Shown: positions 1 to 10,096, numbered from the stretch's first letter. The stretch: 48,804 bases of DNA from DSNY01 sp016861185 (GCA_030263275.1 SZOR01000019.1:1-48804); one strand, 5' to 3'. Program-made: numbers and translations. Notes: generated from the sequence alone by a model not told the origin.

Positions 1-1
1 T

Positions 2-754
2 CTGAAAGGCAAGGTCGTGCTGATCACCGGCGCGAGCACCGGCATCGGCGCCGCCGCAGCGCGCGCGTTCGGCCGCGCCGGCGCGCGGGTGGCGGTGCAC
101 TACCACGCGAGCGAGGCGCAGGCGCGCCAGGTCGCGGCGGATGTCGGAGCCGCCGGCGGCGAGGCGGCGCTGTTTCGCGCCAACGCGACGAAGCGCGACG
201 AGCTGGTCCGGCTCGTCGACGAAGTGCTGCGGCATTTCGGCCGCATCGACGTACTGGTCAACAACGCCGGCAACGTGTTCGGGCGCAAGCCCTTCGTCGA
301 CTGCGACGAAACCTTCGTCGACGAGATCCTGCAACTGAACGTCCGCTCGGTCGTCACGCTGTGCCGCGCGATCGTCCCCGTGTTCCGCCGACAGGGCGGC
401 GGCAACATCATCAACGTCACGTCGATCGCCGCGCGCAACGGCGGCGGCCCGGGCGTGGCGCTGTACGCGGCGACGAAGGGTTTCGTCAGCACGCTGACGC
501 GCGGGCTCGCGAAGGAGCTGGTCGGCGACAAGGTGCGCGTCAACGGCGTGGCGCCCGGCGTGATCCTGACGCCGCTGCACGACCGGCATACGCCGCAGGC
601 CACGCTCGATGCCCTGCGCGCGACGATTCCGATGGGCCGGCTCGGCACGCCCGAAGAGTGCGCCGGCGCGTTCCTCTATCTCGCGTCCGATGCCGCGAGC
701 GGCTACGTGACCGGGCAGATCCTCGAGGTCAACGGCGGGCAGTTGATGCCGTAG
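2..754 (+). CDS. SDR family oxidoreductase (5' partial)
   Basis: NAD(P)-dependent short-chain dehydrogenase, probably oxidising a sugar or hydroxy-acid in the adjacent catabolic region. The reading frame is open to the left edge and reads LKGKVVLITGASTGIG, so the true start lies just outside the window; the internal GTG at 17 is not a credible start because it would cut the first beta strand. Visible motifs are the Rossmann GASTGIG loop, the NNAG motif, the catalytic Ser in INVTSIAA and the YAATK (YxxxK) active site. The C-terminal GxxxL...GQILEVNGG pattern is normal for the family, and about 250 residues are present, so only a few are missing. It points away from the minus-strand ABC operon and is followed by a palindromic repeat. 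The substrate cannot be told from sequence. Confidence 0.9.
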   Translation: MKGKVVLITGASTGIGAAAARAFGRAGARVAVHYHASEAQARQVAADVGAAGGEAALFRANATKRDELVRLVDEVLRHFGRIDVLVNNAGNVFGRKPFVDCDETFVDEILQLNVRSVVTLCRAIVPVFRRQGGGNIINVTSIAARNGGGPGVALYAATKGFVSTLTRGLAKELVGDKVRVNGVAPGVILTPLHDRHTPQATLDALRATIPMGRLGTPEECAGAFLYLASDAASGYVTGQILEVNGGQLMP

Positions 755-810
755 CTGGCGCGATCGCGCTGCGGCGCTTCGAACTCGGAGGGCACCGGGT
801 CCTCATTGAG

Positions 811-900
811 TTTCTCCGTGCCCTCCGTGTCTCGGTGGTGAGAACTTCGGCCTTCGAAGGCTGCGATGGTCACCACAGAGACACAGAGGACACAGAGAAA
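811..900. repeat. CACAGAG-type palindromic repeat, copy 1
   Basis: Two arms, 811-840 (TTTCTCCGTG...TCGGTGGTG) and 871-900 (CACCACAGAG...CAGAGAAA), are imperfect reverse complements (about 25 of 30 positions) around a 30-base centre. The same arm sequence recurs at 7.1, 11.3, 11.4, 12.9 and 42.4 kb. Here the arms run TTTCTC...CACC/GGTG...GAGAAA, the reverse of the arm order in the other two-armed copies. It lies in the convergent gap between the two SDR genes. No ORF is associated, so it is a MITE-like or extragenic palindromic element. Confidence 0.8.
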
Positions 901-988
901 AGAAGGGCTCGTCCCGGGCGGTCTCCGTGGCGAGATGGCGCCGCCGCTCGCGTTGTCGCCGCGACGCCTCGCTGACGAATGGCGAACG

Positions 989-1741
989 CTAGCCGCGCCC
1001 CACGAAAGGCATCTTGGTCGCCATCACGGTCATCGTCAGCACGTTCGCCTCGATCGGCAGGCTCGCCATGTGCAGCACGGCGTCGGCGACGATCTGCACG
1101 TCGATCACCGGCTCCGGCGCGATGCGGCCGTCGGCTTGCGGCACGCCCTGCGTCATGCGCGCGGCCATCGGGGTCAGCGCATTGCCGATGTCGATCTGCC
1201 CGACGGCGATGTCGTACTTGCGGCCGTCGAGCGAAGCGGCTTTCGTCAGCCCCGTGATCGCATGCTTGCTCGCGGTGTACGGCGCGGAGTTCGGCCGCGG
1301 CGCATGCGCGGAAATCGAACCGTTGTTGATGATGCGGCCGCCGCGCGGCGACTGCTCCTTCATTACGCGGAACGCCTGCTGCAGGCAGAAGAAGGCGCCG
1401 GTGAGATTCACGTCGATCACCTGCCGCCACTGCTCGACGGACAGATCCTCGAGCGGAACGCCCGGCGCGTTGCTGCCGGCGTTGTTGAAGAGCAGGTCGA
1501 GCCGACCGAAGCGCGCGACCACGGCGTCGAACAGCGCGCGCACCGATTCCGCTTGCGTCACGTCGGTCGGCACGGCGAGCGCGCGCTGCGCGTCCTGGCC
1601 GGCGAGCCGGATCGTCTCGTCGAGCGTGTCGGCACGGCGCCCCGCCAGTGCGACCTGCCAGCCCGCGCGCAGGAAGGTCGTCGCGACCGCGCGGCCGACC
1701 CCGCTGCCGGCGCCGGTGATCAGTGCGACCCGAAACGACAA
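989..1741 (-). CDS. SDR family oxidoreductase
   Basis: NAD(P)-dependent short-chain dehydrogenase of 250 residues. It shows the GAGSGVG nucleotide loop, NNAG, the catalytic Ser in NNGSIS and YTASK as the YxxxK active site. The frame stays open far upstream, but that extension overlaps the permease gene and has no family similarity; the protein proper begins LSFRVALITGAG. I chose the TTG at 1739-1741, eight bases after the permease stop, with an AAGGAG at the end of the permease gene as a plausible ribosome binding site. It is the last gene of the minus-strand transporter operon and probably works on the imported sugar. The C-terminus (QIVADAVLHMASLP) resembles SDRs annotated as 3-oxoacyl reductase-like; the substrate is unknown. 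Confidence 0.88.
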   Translation of the reverse strand: MSFRVALITGAGSGVGRAVATTFLRAGWQVALAGRRADTLDETIRLAGQDAQRALAVPTDVTQAESVRALFDAVVARFGRLDLLFNNAGSNAPGVPLEDLSVEQWRQVIDVNLTGAFFCLQQAFRVMKEQSPRGGRIINNGSISAHAPRPNSAPYTASKHAITGLTKAASLDGRKYDIAVGQIDIGNALTPMAARMTQGVPQADGRIAPEPVIDVQIVADAVLHMASLPIEANVLTMTVMATKMPFVGRG

Positions 1742-1749
1742 GAGCCCCC

Positions 1750-2637
1750 CTACTCCTTGACCGCCCCCGTCAACCCCGACACGTAGTACTCGACGAAGAA
1801 CGAATAGAGGATCGCCACCGGCAGCGAGCCGAACAGCGCGCCGGCCATCAGCGAGCCCCAGTGGTAAACGTCGCCCTCGACGAGTTCCGTGACGACGCCG
1901 ACCGGCACCGTCTTCACTTCCGAAGAAGAGATGAAGGTCAGCGCGTAGATGAACTCGTTCCACGACAGCGTGAAAGCGAAGATGCCCGCCGAGATCAGCC
2001 CGGGCACCGCGAGCGGCAGCACGATCTTCGTGAGGATCTGCCAGCGCGACGCGCCGTCGATCAGCGCGCATTCCTCCAGCTCGAACGGGATCGAGCGGAA
2101 GTAGCCCATCAGCAGCCACGTGCAGAACGGGATCAGGAAGGTCGGATAGGTCAGGATCAGCGCGAGCCGCGTGTCGAACAGTCCGAGCTCGAAGACGACC
2201 TTGGCGAGCGGGATGAACAGGATCGACGGCGGCACGAGGTAGGCCAGGAACACGCTGACGCCGACGAAGCGCGAGCCGCGAAAGCGCAGCCGCTCGATCG
2301 CGTACGCGGCGAGCACGCTGCACGCGATCGACAGGAAGGTCGAGACGACCGCGACCAGCATCGTGTTCCACAGCCAGTCGGGATACGACGTTTCGAACAG
2401 CAGCTTGCGGATGTGCGCGAGCGTCGGATTGATCACCCAGAACGGATTGCCTTCGCGCGACAGCAGTTCCTCGTTCGGCTTGAACGTCGTGATCGCCATC
2501 CAGTAGAACGGAAACAGCAGCACGAACAGGAACAGTCCCAGCGGCACGTAGACGGTGACCACGCGCCGCGGTACGGACTCCAGGTACCGCATGCCTTGCG
2601 TGTCGACGACGTGCTCGCTGCTCGCCTCGGCGCTCAT
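1750..2637 (-). CDS. Carbohydrate ABC transporter permease (MalG type)
   Basis: Inner-membrane permease of a CUT1 sugar importer, 295 residues. The hydrophobic N-terminal segment at about 30-48 is followed by five further membrane segments. The EAA loop that docks to the ATPase is clear (LEECALIDGASRWQ...LPLAVPG, EExxxxDGAxxxxxxxxxLPLxxP). It starts four bases after the stop of the MalF-type permease, so the two are translationally linked, and the SDR follows eight bases later. Known family role: it forms the translocation pore with the MalF-type partner. Confidence 0.93.
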   Translation of the reverse strand: MSAEASSEHVVDTQGMRYLESVPRRVVTVYVPLGLFLFVLLFPFYWMAITTFKPNEELLSREGNPFWVINPTLAHIRKLLFETSYPDWLWNTMLVAVVSTFLSIACSVLAAYAIERLRFRGSRFVGVSVFLAYLVPPSILFIPLAKVVFELGLFDTRLALILTYPTFLIPFCTWLLMGYFRSIPFELEECALIDGASRWQILTKIVLPLAVPGLISAGIFAFTLSWNEFIYALTFISSSEVKTVPVGVVTELVEGDVYHWGSLMAGALFGSLPVAILYSFFVEYYVSGLTGAVKE

Positions 2638-2641
2638 CGAC

Positions 2642-3550
2642 TCAGTCCTTTCCGCCCTGTTGCCACGCGCGCCGCTGCAGGCCGAAATACGAGAACAGGA
2701 TCGCCGCCAGCAGGAACGGGACCATCGCCACCGCGAGCGCCGCGCCTTCGCCGAGCGCTCCGCCGGGGATCGCGCGCTGGAAGGACAGCGTGGCCATCAG
2801 GTGCGTCGCGTTCAGCGGCCCGCCGCGCGTCAGCACGTAGATCAGCTGGAAGTCGGTGAACGTGAACAGCACCGAAAACGTCATCACGACCGCGATGATC
2901 GGCGTCAGCAGCGGCAGCGTGACGTAGCGGAACTGCTGCCAGGGCGTGGCGCCGTCCAGACTCGCAGCTTCGTAGAACGACGGCGAGATCGTCTGCAGGC
3001 CCGCCAGCAGGCAGATCGCGATGAACGGCACGCCGCGCCAGATGTTGGCGGCGATCGCCGAGAAGCGTGCGTTCCACGGATCGCCGAGAAAGTCGATGTA
3101 GCGGTCGATCAGCCCGAGCTTGGTCAGCGTCCAGCTGATCACCGAAAACTGCGCGTCGTAGATCCACCAGAACGCGAGCGCCGACAATGCCGTCGGCACG
3201 ATAAAAGGCAGCAGCACGACCGCGCGGATGAACGCCTTGAACGGCAGATGCTTGTTCAGCAGCAGCGCGAGCCACAACCCGAGCGCGAACTTGATCACGC
3301 TCGCGACGACCGTATAAAAGAGCGTGTTGAACAGCGAAAGCTGCGCGACCGAGTCACCGATCAGGAAGACGTAGTTCTCCAGCCCGACCCAGCTTCCGCC
3401 GCGGCCGACCTTGGTGTCGGTGAAGCCGAGCCACACGCCCAGCCCGAGCGGATACGTCAGGAAAAACAGCAGCAACGCCCCGGCCGGCAGCATGAACAGC
3501 AGGCCGAGGGCGTTGCGGTTGTTTTGCAGGCGATCCAGCAGCGCGGTCAC
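2642..3550 (-). CDS. Carbohydrate ABC transporter permease (MalF type)
   Basis: Second inner-membrane permease of the CUT1 importer, 302 residues with six predicted membrane segments, the first at about 13-35. The EAA loop is present (YEAASLDGATPWQQF...LPLLTP). It sits between the binding protein gene (83 bases upstream) and the MalG-type permease (four bases downstream), the usual order for sugar ABC operons. It lacks the large periplasmic P2 loop of enterobacterial MalF, as is normal for UgpA-like proteins. The substrate is not defined. Confidence 0.93.
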   Translation of the reverse strand: MTALLDRLQNNRNALGLLFMLPAGALLLFFLTYPLGLGVWLGFTDTKVGRGGSWVGLENYVFLIGDSVAQLSLFNTLFYTVVASVIKFALGLWLALLLNKHLPFKAFIRAVVLLPFIVPTALSALAFWWIYDAQFSVISWTLTKLGLIDRYIDFLGDPWNARFSAIAANIWRGVPFIAICLLAGLQTISPSFYEAASLDGATPWQQFRYVTLPLLTPIIAVVMTFSVLFTFTDFQLIYVLTRGGPLNATHLMATLSFQRAIPGGALGEGAALAVAMVPFLLAAILFSYFGLQRRAWQQGGKD

Positions 3551-3633
3551 GGGACATCCATCTCAGCCGCCCGGTTCAGCGGCGCAAGTCCGCAGCAACC
3601 GGGCGAAGTGAAGCCGGCACGAAGTGTCCGCCT

Positions 3634-4968
3634 TCACAGCTTGTAGTACCGCTCCGCCCGCTTCTGCGCGCGCTCGGCGGCCTCCTGCGGGCTGCGCGCA
3701 CCCGAGGCGGCCTCGGCCACCATGTTGACGACGATGAAGTCCGCCGCCGCACCGGCCGAGGCGTAGCCGAGCCGCCCCGCGTAGCCGATCGGCCGCATGA
3801 TCTTCATCGCGTCGCGATACGGCGTGTGCTTCGGATCGACCGTCCAGATCGGGTTCTTCTCGTACGCGACCAGCGGATGCGTCACGTACCCGATCGCGGC
3901 CTGCATCCACGGGCCGTACTGCTCCTCCTCCATCATGAAGCGCAGGAACTCCTTTGCCGCTTTCGGGTACTTGGAGTGCTTGAAGATCATCTGGTTGAAG
4001 AACAGGTTCAGCTCGGTCGGCACGCCGGCCGGGCCGATCGGCATGTTGGCGTGGTTGATGTCGGCCGCCATCTCCTGCACCTTCGGATCCTTCGAGGTCT
4101 TTGCAGCGTAGTAGATCGAGATGCCGTTGGCGGTCACGCTGCACTGGCCGTCGAGGAAAGCCTTGTTGTTGTTCGGATCGAGCCACGACAGCGTGCCCGG
4201 CACGAAGGTCTGGTACAGCTCGCGCGCGTACTCGAGCGCCTTGATCGTCTGCGGGCTGTTGATGACGACGTTGTTCTTCTCGTCGACGAGCTTGGCGCCG
4301 TGCGACCAGATCAGCCAGTGCGTCCACACGTTGCCGTCGCCGGTGGCGTTGCCCAGCGCGAAGCCCCCCGGCGTGCCCTTCTCCTTCAGCGCCTTCATCA
4401 GCTTGAGGAAACCGTCGGTGTCGCGCGGGAACTTGTCGAAACCGGCCGCCTTCACCTGGCTCTCGCGATACACGAGCGTGTTGCCGGCGCACCCGAGCGG
4501 AACGCCGATCCAGTTCTTGCCGTTCGGCCGCAGATACGCTTCGCACACCGGGTACCAGCCGCCGTACTTCTTGCCGAGGTAGGTGCACAGATCCGTGACG
4601 TCGACCAGCTTTTCCGGATAGAGGTTCGCGTCGTCGTGCGTCGACAGGATGATGTCGGGTCCCGCGCCGGTATTGGCCGCCACGGCCGCCTTGGGCCGCA
4701 CGTCCTCCCAGCCTTCGTTGTCGACTCTCACCTCGATGCCGTACTTGGCGGAGAACGCCTGGACGTTCTTCATGTACTGGTCGATATCGCCCTGCACGAA
4801 ACGGCTCCAGCGCAGCACGCGCAGCCGTGCGCCCTTCTCGGGCTGGTTGCTCCACTGCGCTTCGGCGTCCTTGATCCAGAGCATCGGGCCGACGGTCGCC
4901 GCCGTCGCCACGCCCGCCGTGGTCTTCAGGAACTCGCGCCGCTTGGTCGTGCGGATGGATCTGCTCAT
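3634..4968 (-). CDS. Sugar ABC transporter substrate-binding protein, Tat-exported
   Basis: Periplasmic family 1 extracellular solute-binding protein of 444 residues that captures the substrate for the two permeases downstream. The N-terminus has a twin-arginine signal (TKRREFLKTTAG followed by a hydrophobic stretch and DAEAQ near residue 38), so export is probably by the Tat pathway in folded form. The start ATG is preceded by a strong AAAGGAGGAG. The fold signature of family 1 binding proteins is seen in the middle and C-terminal thirds (KTSKDPKVQEMA, KAAKEFLRFMM). The neighbours are the ATPase upstream (36 bases) and the MalF-type permease downstream. The ligand cannot be read from sequence; dehydratase and dehydrogenase neighbours suggest a monosaccharide or sugar acid. 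Confidence 0.92.
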   Translation of the reverse strand: MSRSIRTTKRREFLKTTAGVATAATVGPMLWIKDAEAQWSNQPEKGARLRVLRWSRFVQGDIDQYMKNVQAFSAKYGIEVRVDNEGWEDVRPKAAVAANTGAGPDIILSTHDDANLYPEKLVDVTDLCTYLGKKYGGWYPVCEAYLRPNGKNWIGVPLGCAGNTLVYRESQVKAAGFDKFPRDTDGFLKLMKALKEKGTPGGFALGNATGDGNVWTHWLIWSHGAKLVDEKNNVVINSPQTIKALEYARELYQTFVPGTLSWLDPNNNKAFLDGQCSVTANGISIYYAAKTSKDPKVQEMAADINHANMPIGPAGVPTELNLFFNQMIFKHSKYPKAAKEFLRFMMEEEQYGPWMQAAIGYVTHPLVAYEKNPIWTVDPKHTPYRDAMKIMRPIGYAGRLGYASAGAAADFIVVNMVAEAASGARSPQEAAERAQKRAERYYKL

Positions 4969-5004
4969 GTCTCCTCCTTTGCGTGGGTGTGAGCCGTCGG
5001 GGGT

Positions 5005-6078
<1,074 letters not shown>

Positions 6079-6125
6079 GAAGCTCTGTCTCCTCTGCCGG
6101 CGCTGCGCGCGCCGTGCCGGTACTT

Positions 6126-7094
6126 CTAGCGTCTCGGGATCTTCGTCCCTTCGATCACAGAATACATGGGGCGTCCCGTGTTCGCCCACTGCACGATGTT
6201 CAGCGCCGCCTTGCGCCGCAGCTCGACCTCGGCTTCGGCCGAGTAGAACGCGGCGTGCGGCGTCAGCAGCACGCGCGGATGCCGCGCGAGCGGATGATCG
6301 GTCGCGAGCGGCTCGATCGGCAGCACGTCGAGCGCCGCGCCGTCGAGCGTACCGCTCTCGAGCGCGGCGAGCAGCGCGTCGACGTCGACGACCGCGCCGC
6401 GCGCGGTGTTGACCAGCACGCTGCCGCGCTTCATCCGGCCCAGCAGCCGGGCGCCGACCAGGCCGCGCGTCTCTGGCGTCAGCGGCACGTGCAGCGAAAC
6501 CACGTCGCTGCGCTCGAAGAGCTCGTCGAGCGCCACGCGTTCGACGTAGGCGGGAAAGTCGCCGTCGATGATGTACGGGTCGCACGCGAGCACGCGCGCG
6601 AAGCAGTTGCGCGCGAGGTGCGCGAAGCGCTTGCCGATGCGGCCGAGCCCGAGAATGCCGACGGTCAGGTTCGACGCGCGCCGGATCGTCCCCGGCGACA
6701 GGTAGCTCCAGCGGCCCGCTCGCACGTCGCGGTCGTACAACGCGAGATGCCGCAGCAGCGCGAGCGCCATCGCGAGCGCGTGCGTTGCGACCTCGCCGAC
6801 GCCGTAGTCGGGCGAGTTCGCGAGCCAGACGCCGTGCCGGGCGCACGCGGCCGTATCGATCGTGTCGTAGCCGGCGCCGTAGCGGCTGACGATGCCCACG
6901 CGCGGCAGCGCCGCCAGCACGCGGTCGGTCACCGGCGCGTACTGCACGAGCAGCGCGTCGCAGTCGCGCGCGGCCCCGATCACGTCGTCCTCAGTCCTGC
7001 ACTGCGCCGACTTCAGCGTCCAGCCCGCCTCGGCGAACAGCGACTGCTCGAGCGCGAGCGAAGGGAAGTCGGCGTCGGTGATCAGCGCGTTCAT
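6126..7094 (-). CDS. D-isomer specific 2-hydroxyacid dehydrogenase
   Basis: NAD(P)-dependent dehydrogenase or reductase for a 2-hydroxy/2-keto acid, 322 residues, the normal length for the family. It has the Rossmann motif GILGLGRIG, the substrate-binding/NAD pattern NTARGAVVD and the catalytic His in LLTPHAAFYS near the C-terminus. It resembles phosphoglycerate dehydrogenase-like and glyoxylate/hydroxypyruvate reductase-like proteins without the ACT domain. The gene heads the ABC operon, 47 bases before the ATPase, and a palindromic repeat separates it from the dehydratase gene. It may handle a C2-C3 product of the sugar-acid route; this is an inference. Confidence 0.88.
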   Translation of the reverse strand: MNALITDADFPSLALEQSLFAEAGWTLKSAQCRTEDDVIGAARDCDALLVQYAPVTDRVLAALPRVGIVSRYGAGYDTIDTAACARHGVWLANSPDYGVGEVATHALAMALALLRHLALYDRDVRAGRWSYLSPGTIRRASNLTVGILGLGRIGKRFAHLARNCFARVLACDPYIIDGDFPAYVERVALDELFERSDVVSLHVPLTPETRGLVGARLLGRMKRGSVLVNTARGAVVDVDALLAALESGTLDGAALDVLPIEPLATDHPLARHPRVLLTPHAAFYSAEAEVELRRKAALNIVQWANTGRPMYSVIEGTKIPRR

Positions 7095-7120
7095 CGATCG
7101 GAAACAAGGAAGACGACGTG

Positions 7121-7199
7121 TTCACCACAGAGATCCAGCGAGCATAGAGAAAGGACAACTCAATGCAGTTCTCCGTGTTCTCTGTGTCTCGGTGGTCAA
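7121..7199. repeat. CACAGAG-type palindromic repeat, copy 2
   Basis: Left arm 7123-7151 begins CACCACAGAG and ends TAGAGAA; right arm 7169-7196 is TTCTCCGTG...TCGGTGGT. The left arm is more diverged (CCAGCGAGCA in its middle) than the right, so this looks like an older copy. It separates the hydroxyacid dehydrogenase from the dehydratase gene within a same-strand gene run. Confidence 0.78.
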
Positions 7200-7242
7200 T
7201 CAATCAGTGCCGCAATGCTGTGAGACAAGGTGCGATGAGGTT

Positions 7243-9015
7243 TCAGTGGTTGTCCTTCGGCACCGCCGACCCGCTGGAGCCGACGAGAAAATCGAGATCG
7301 GCACCCCGGTTCGCCTGCTGCACGTGATCGAAATAGAGCTTCACGTAGCCGCGGTTCATCGGCGGTTGCGGCGGCTTCCATTGGGCGCGGCGGCGCGCGA
7401 GCTCCTCGTCGCTCACTTCGAGGTGCAGCCGGCGCTTCTCCACGTCCAGCTCGATCATGTCGCCGCTTTTGACGAGCGCGAGGTTGCCGCCGGCCGACGC
7501 TTCCGGCGCGACATGCAGCACGACGGTGCCGTACGCGGTGCCGCTCATCCGCGCGTCGGAGATGCGCACCATGTCGGTGATGCCCCGCTGCACGAGCTTC
7601 TTCGGAATCGGCATGTTGCCGACCTCGGCCATGCCGGGGTAGCCCTTCGGCCCGCAGTTCTTCAGCACGAGGATGTCGTCGGGCTTCACGTCGAGGCTCT
7701 CGTCCTCGACCTTCGCGTGCATCTCGTCGCTCGTCTCGAAGACGACCGCGCGGCCGCGGTGCTTCATCAGCGCGGGCGTGGCCGCCGACGGCTTGATCAC
7801 CGCGCCGTCCGGGCAGAGGTTGCCGCGCAACACGGCGATGCCCGCCTGCTTCTTGAACGGTTCCGACAGCGGCCGGATGACGCGCTTCGTACCGTCGAGG
7901 TCCCAGCGCGGCGCATCCTTGTTGTTGTCCCAGATCGACTTGCCGTTGACGGTCAGCGCCTCCTTGTTCAACAGCGGACCCAGCTCGCGGATCACCGCCG
8001 GCAGACCGCCCGCGTAATGGAAATCCTCCATCAGGTACTTGCCCGAGGGCTGCAGGTCGACCAGGCACGGCAGGTCGTGACCGAGCGCGTCCCAGTCGTC
8101 GAGCGCAAGCTTCACGCCGGCACGGCCGGCGAGCGCGAGCAGATGGATCACCGCGTTGGTCGAGCCGCCGATCGCGGCGTTGACGCGGATCGCGTTTTCG
8201 AACGCGGCGCGCGTGAGGATCTTCGACATCACGAGATCCTCGTCGACCATCTGCACGATGCGCCGACCCGCCATCCTCGCGAGCACGTTACGCCGCGCGT
8301 CGACCGCGGGGATCGCCGCGTTGCCGGGCAGCCCCATGCCGAGCGCCTCGACCATCGATGCCATCGTCGACGCGGTGCCCATCGTCATGCAGTGGCCGTG
8401 CGAGCGGTGCATGCAGCTTTCGGCCTCGAAGAAGTCCGCCTGCGACATGCCGCCGGCGCGCACGGCCTCGCTCATCTGCCACACGCCGGTGCCCGAGCCC
8501 AGTTCGCCGCCGCGGTACTTGCCGGAAAGCATCGGTCCGCCGGAGACGCCGATCGTCGGCAGGTCCACGCTCGCCGCGCCCATCAGCAGCGCGGGCGTGG
8601 TCTTGTCGCAGCCCATCAGCAGCACGACGCCGTCGAGCGGATTGGCGCGGATCGATTCCTCGACGTCCATGCTGACGAGGTTGCGGAACAGCATCGTCGT
8701 CGGCCGCATCAGCGTTTCGCCGAGCGACATCACCGGGAATTCGAGCGGGAAGCCGCCCGCTTCGAGCACGCCGTGCTTGACGTGCTCGGCGAGCACGCGG
8801 AAGTGCGTATTGCACGGCGTCAGCTCCGACCAGGTGTTGCAGATGCCGATCACCGGCCGGCCGTCGAACTGGTCGTGCGGCACGCCGCGATTCTTCATCC
8901 ACGATCGGTAGATGAAGCCGTCGCGATCGAGCCGGCCGAACCACGCCTGGCTGCGGCGCGGCTTCGCGCCCCTGCGGTCCGAGCCCCCGCCGTTCGAGTC
9001 CGATCCACCGGACAT
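7243..9015 (-). CDS. IlvD/Edd family dehydratase, probably sugar-acid dehydratase
   Basis: Iron-sulfur dehydratase of 590 residues that removes water from a dihydroxy acid or aldonic acid to give a 2-keto-3-deoxy acid. Cluster and active-site cysteines are visible in CNTWSELTPCNTH (Cys59, Cys68), MGCDKTTPALLMGA and ESCMHRSHGHC. The HCMTMGTASTM variant and the AWFGRLDRDGFIYRSWMKNRG start resemble arabonate/xylonate-type dehydratases more than biosynthetic IlvD. I chose the ATG at 9013-9015, which has a GAGGAGGCGGC upstream; the frame extends a further 27 codons without a better signal. It is divergent from the SDR at 9188 and probably co-transcribed with the ABC operon. Confidence 0.88.
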   Translation of the reverse strand: MSGGSDSNGGGSDRRGAKPRRSQAWFGRLDRDGFIYRSWMKNRGVPHDQFDGRPVIGICNTWSELTPCNTHFRVLAEHVKHGVLEAGGFPLEFPVMSLGETLMRPTTMLFRNLVSMDVEESIRANPLDGVVLLMGCDKTTPALLMGAASVDLPTIGVSGGPMLSGKYRGGELGSGTGVWQMSEAVRAGGMSQADFFEAESCMHRSHGHCMTMGTASTMASMVEALGMGLPGNAAIPAVDARRNVLARMAGRRIVQMVDEDLVMSKILTRAAFENAIRVNAAIGGSTNAVIHLLALAGRAGVKLALDDWDALGHDLPCLVDLQPSGKYLMEDFHYAGGLPAVIRELGPLLNKEALTVNGKSIWDNNKDAPRWDLDGTKRVIRPLSEPFKKQAGIAVLRGNLCPDGAVIKPSAATPALMKHRGRAVVFETSDEMHAKVEDESLDVKPDDILVLKNCGPKGYPGMAEVGNMPIPKKLVQRGITDMVRISDARMSGTAYGTVVLHVAPEASAGGNLALVKSGDMIELDVEKRRLHLEVSDEELARRRAQWKPPQPPMNRGYVKLYFDHVQQANRGADLDFLVGSSGSAVPKDNH

Positions 9016-9187
9016 GCCGCCGCCTCCTCGTATCGTTCCGATCGTCGCCGCTCGCGGCGCCCGCGCACTGTAGCGTGCGGCCGCAGCGCGGGTCAAGGCA
9101 GAGCGGTCAAGTGGTCAGGCCAATTCGCGGCCGCCGCCCCGGAGGCGCGTTATAGTCGCGGCCGTCGGCTTCAGGGGAGGAGGCAGC

Positions 9188-9946
9188 GTGAATCGACTCG
9201 ACATGCAAGGTCGCGGCGCGATCGTCACCGGCGGCGCCGCGGGCATCGGGCTGGCCATCGCGCGGCGGCTCGCCGCCTCGGGTGCGCGGGTGTCCCTCTG
9301 GGACCGCGACGCCGGCGCGCTCGATCGCGCGCTGAAGGAACTCGGCAACGGCCATCATGGGCACGTTCTCGACGTGACGAACGAGGCCGCCGTGGCCGCG
9401 GCATGCGACGCGAGCATCGCCGCGCTCGGCCGCGTCGACGCGCTCGTCTGCAGCGCCGGCATCACCGGTCCGAATACGACGGTGGAGAACTATCCGCTCG
9501 CCGCGTGGCAGCAGGTGATCGACATCAATCTGACGGGGGTGTTCCTCTGCAACCGCGCGCTCGTCGCGCACATGCGCGCGCACGACGGCGGCAAGGGTTA
9601 CGGTCGCATCGTCAACATCGCATCGATCGCCGGCAAAGAAGGCAATCCGAACGCGAGCGCGTACAGCGCGTCGAAGGCCGCGGTGATCGCGCTCACCAAA
9701 TCGCTCGGCAAGGAACTGGCCACGACCGGCATCCGCGTCAACTGCATCACGCCCGCCGCCGTGAAGACCGGCATGTTCAGCCAGATGACGCAGGCGCATA
9801 TCGACTACATGCTGTCGAAGATCCCGATGGGCCGGTTCGGCGAGGTCGACGAGATCGCCGCGCTGGTTGGCTGGCTGTGCACCGAAGAGTGCTCGTTCTC
9901 GACCGGTGCGGTGTTCGATCTGTCGGGCGGGCGGGCGGTGTATTGA
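9188..9946 (+). CDS. SDR family oxidoreductase
   Basis: NAD(P)-dependent short-chain dehydrogenase of 252 residues. Motifs are GGAAGIG, the SAG that replaces NNAG, the catalytic Ser in NIASIAG and YSASK as the YxxxK active site. The GTG start is preceded by GGGGAGGAGG, seven bases away. It is transcribed divergently from the dehydratase, with 172 bases between the two starts, where promoters for both are expected. The context suggests a sugar or 2-keto-3-deoxy sugar-acid dehydrogenase step. The C-terminal DLSGGRAVY matches SDRs of sugar catabolism in general terms only. Confidence 0.9.
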   Translation: MNRLDMQGRGAIVTGGAAGIGLAIARRLAASGARVSLWDRDAGALDRALKELGNGHHGHVLDVTNEAAVAAACDASIAALGRVDALVCSAGITGPNTTVENYPLAAWQQVIDINLTGVFLCNRALVAHMRAHDGGKGYGRIVNIASIAGKEGNPNASAYSASKAAVIALTKSLGKELATTGIRVNCITPAAVKTGMFSQMTQAHIDYMLSKIPMGRFGEVDEIAALVGWLCTEECSFSTGAVFDLSGGRAVY

Positions 9947-9988
9947 GCAGGTGCAGCGCAACAGCCGGGTGATTCACCGCACTAGGAG

Positions 9989-10096
9989 GAACCTCCTCCC
10001 CCTTTTGCAAAGGGGGACCGAGGGGGATTTCTCGGTTTCACCAGTTTGCGACGCTGTTGAAATCCCCCCTGCCCCCCCTTTTTCAACGGGGGGTTC
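9989..10096. repeat. Polypurine/polypyrimidine palindromic repeat (CCCCCTTTTGCAAAGGGGG type)
   Basis: An outer inverted repeat (GAACCTCCTCCCC... and ...CGGGGGGTTC, with GGGGGATTT and AAATCCCCCC toward the centre) encloses two smaller hairpins, CCCCCTTTTGCAAAGGGGG and a C-tract/TTTTTCAA/G-tract. It lies just before the Ldh-family gene. The same element type, with the AAATCCCCCC and AAAGGGG cores, is found inside leuS at 40.8 kb. Confidence 0.75.

Noticed and set aside
1742..2371. Apparent fusion of a 200-residue leader to the SDR at 989-1741
   Set aside because: The leader overlaps the MalG-type permease gene in another frame and has the Arg/Ala-rich look of a shadow frame.
6079..6846. Upstream extension of the ABC ATPase frame
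   Set aside because: It overlaps the 2-hydroxyacid dehydrogenase gene on the same strand in another frame; the ATPase clearly starts at 6078.
9151..9156. TATAGT as -10 box for the SDR at 9188
   Set aside because: No -35 element at suitable spacing, and the hexamer alone is too weak.
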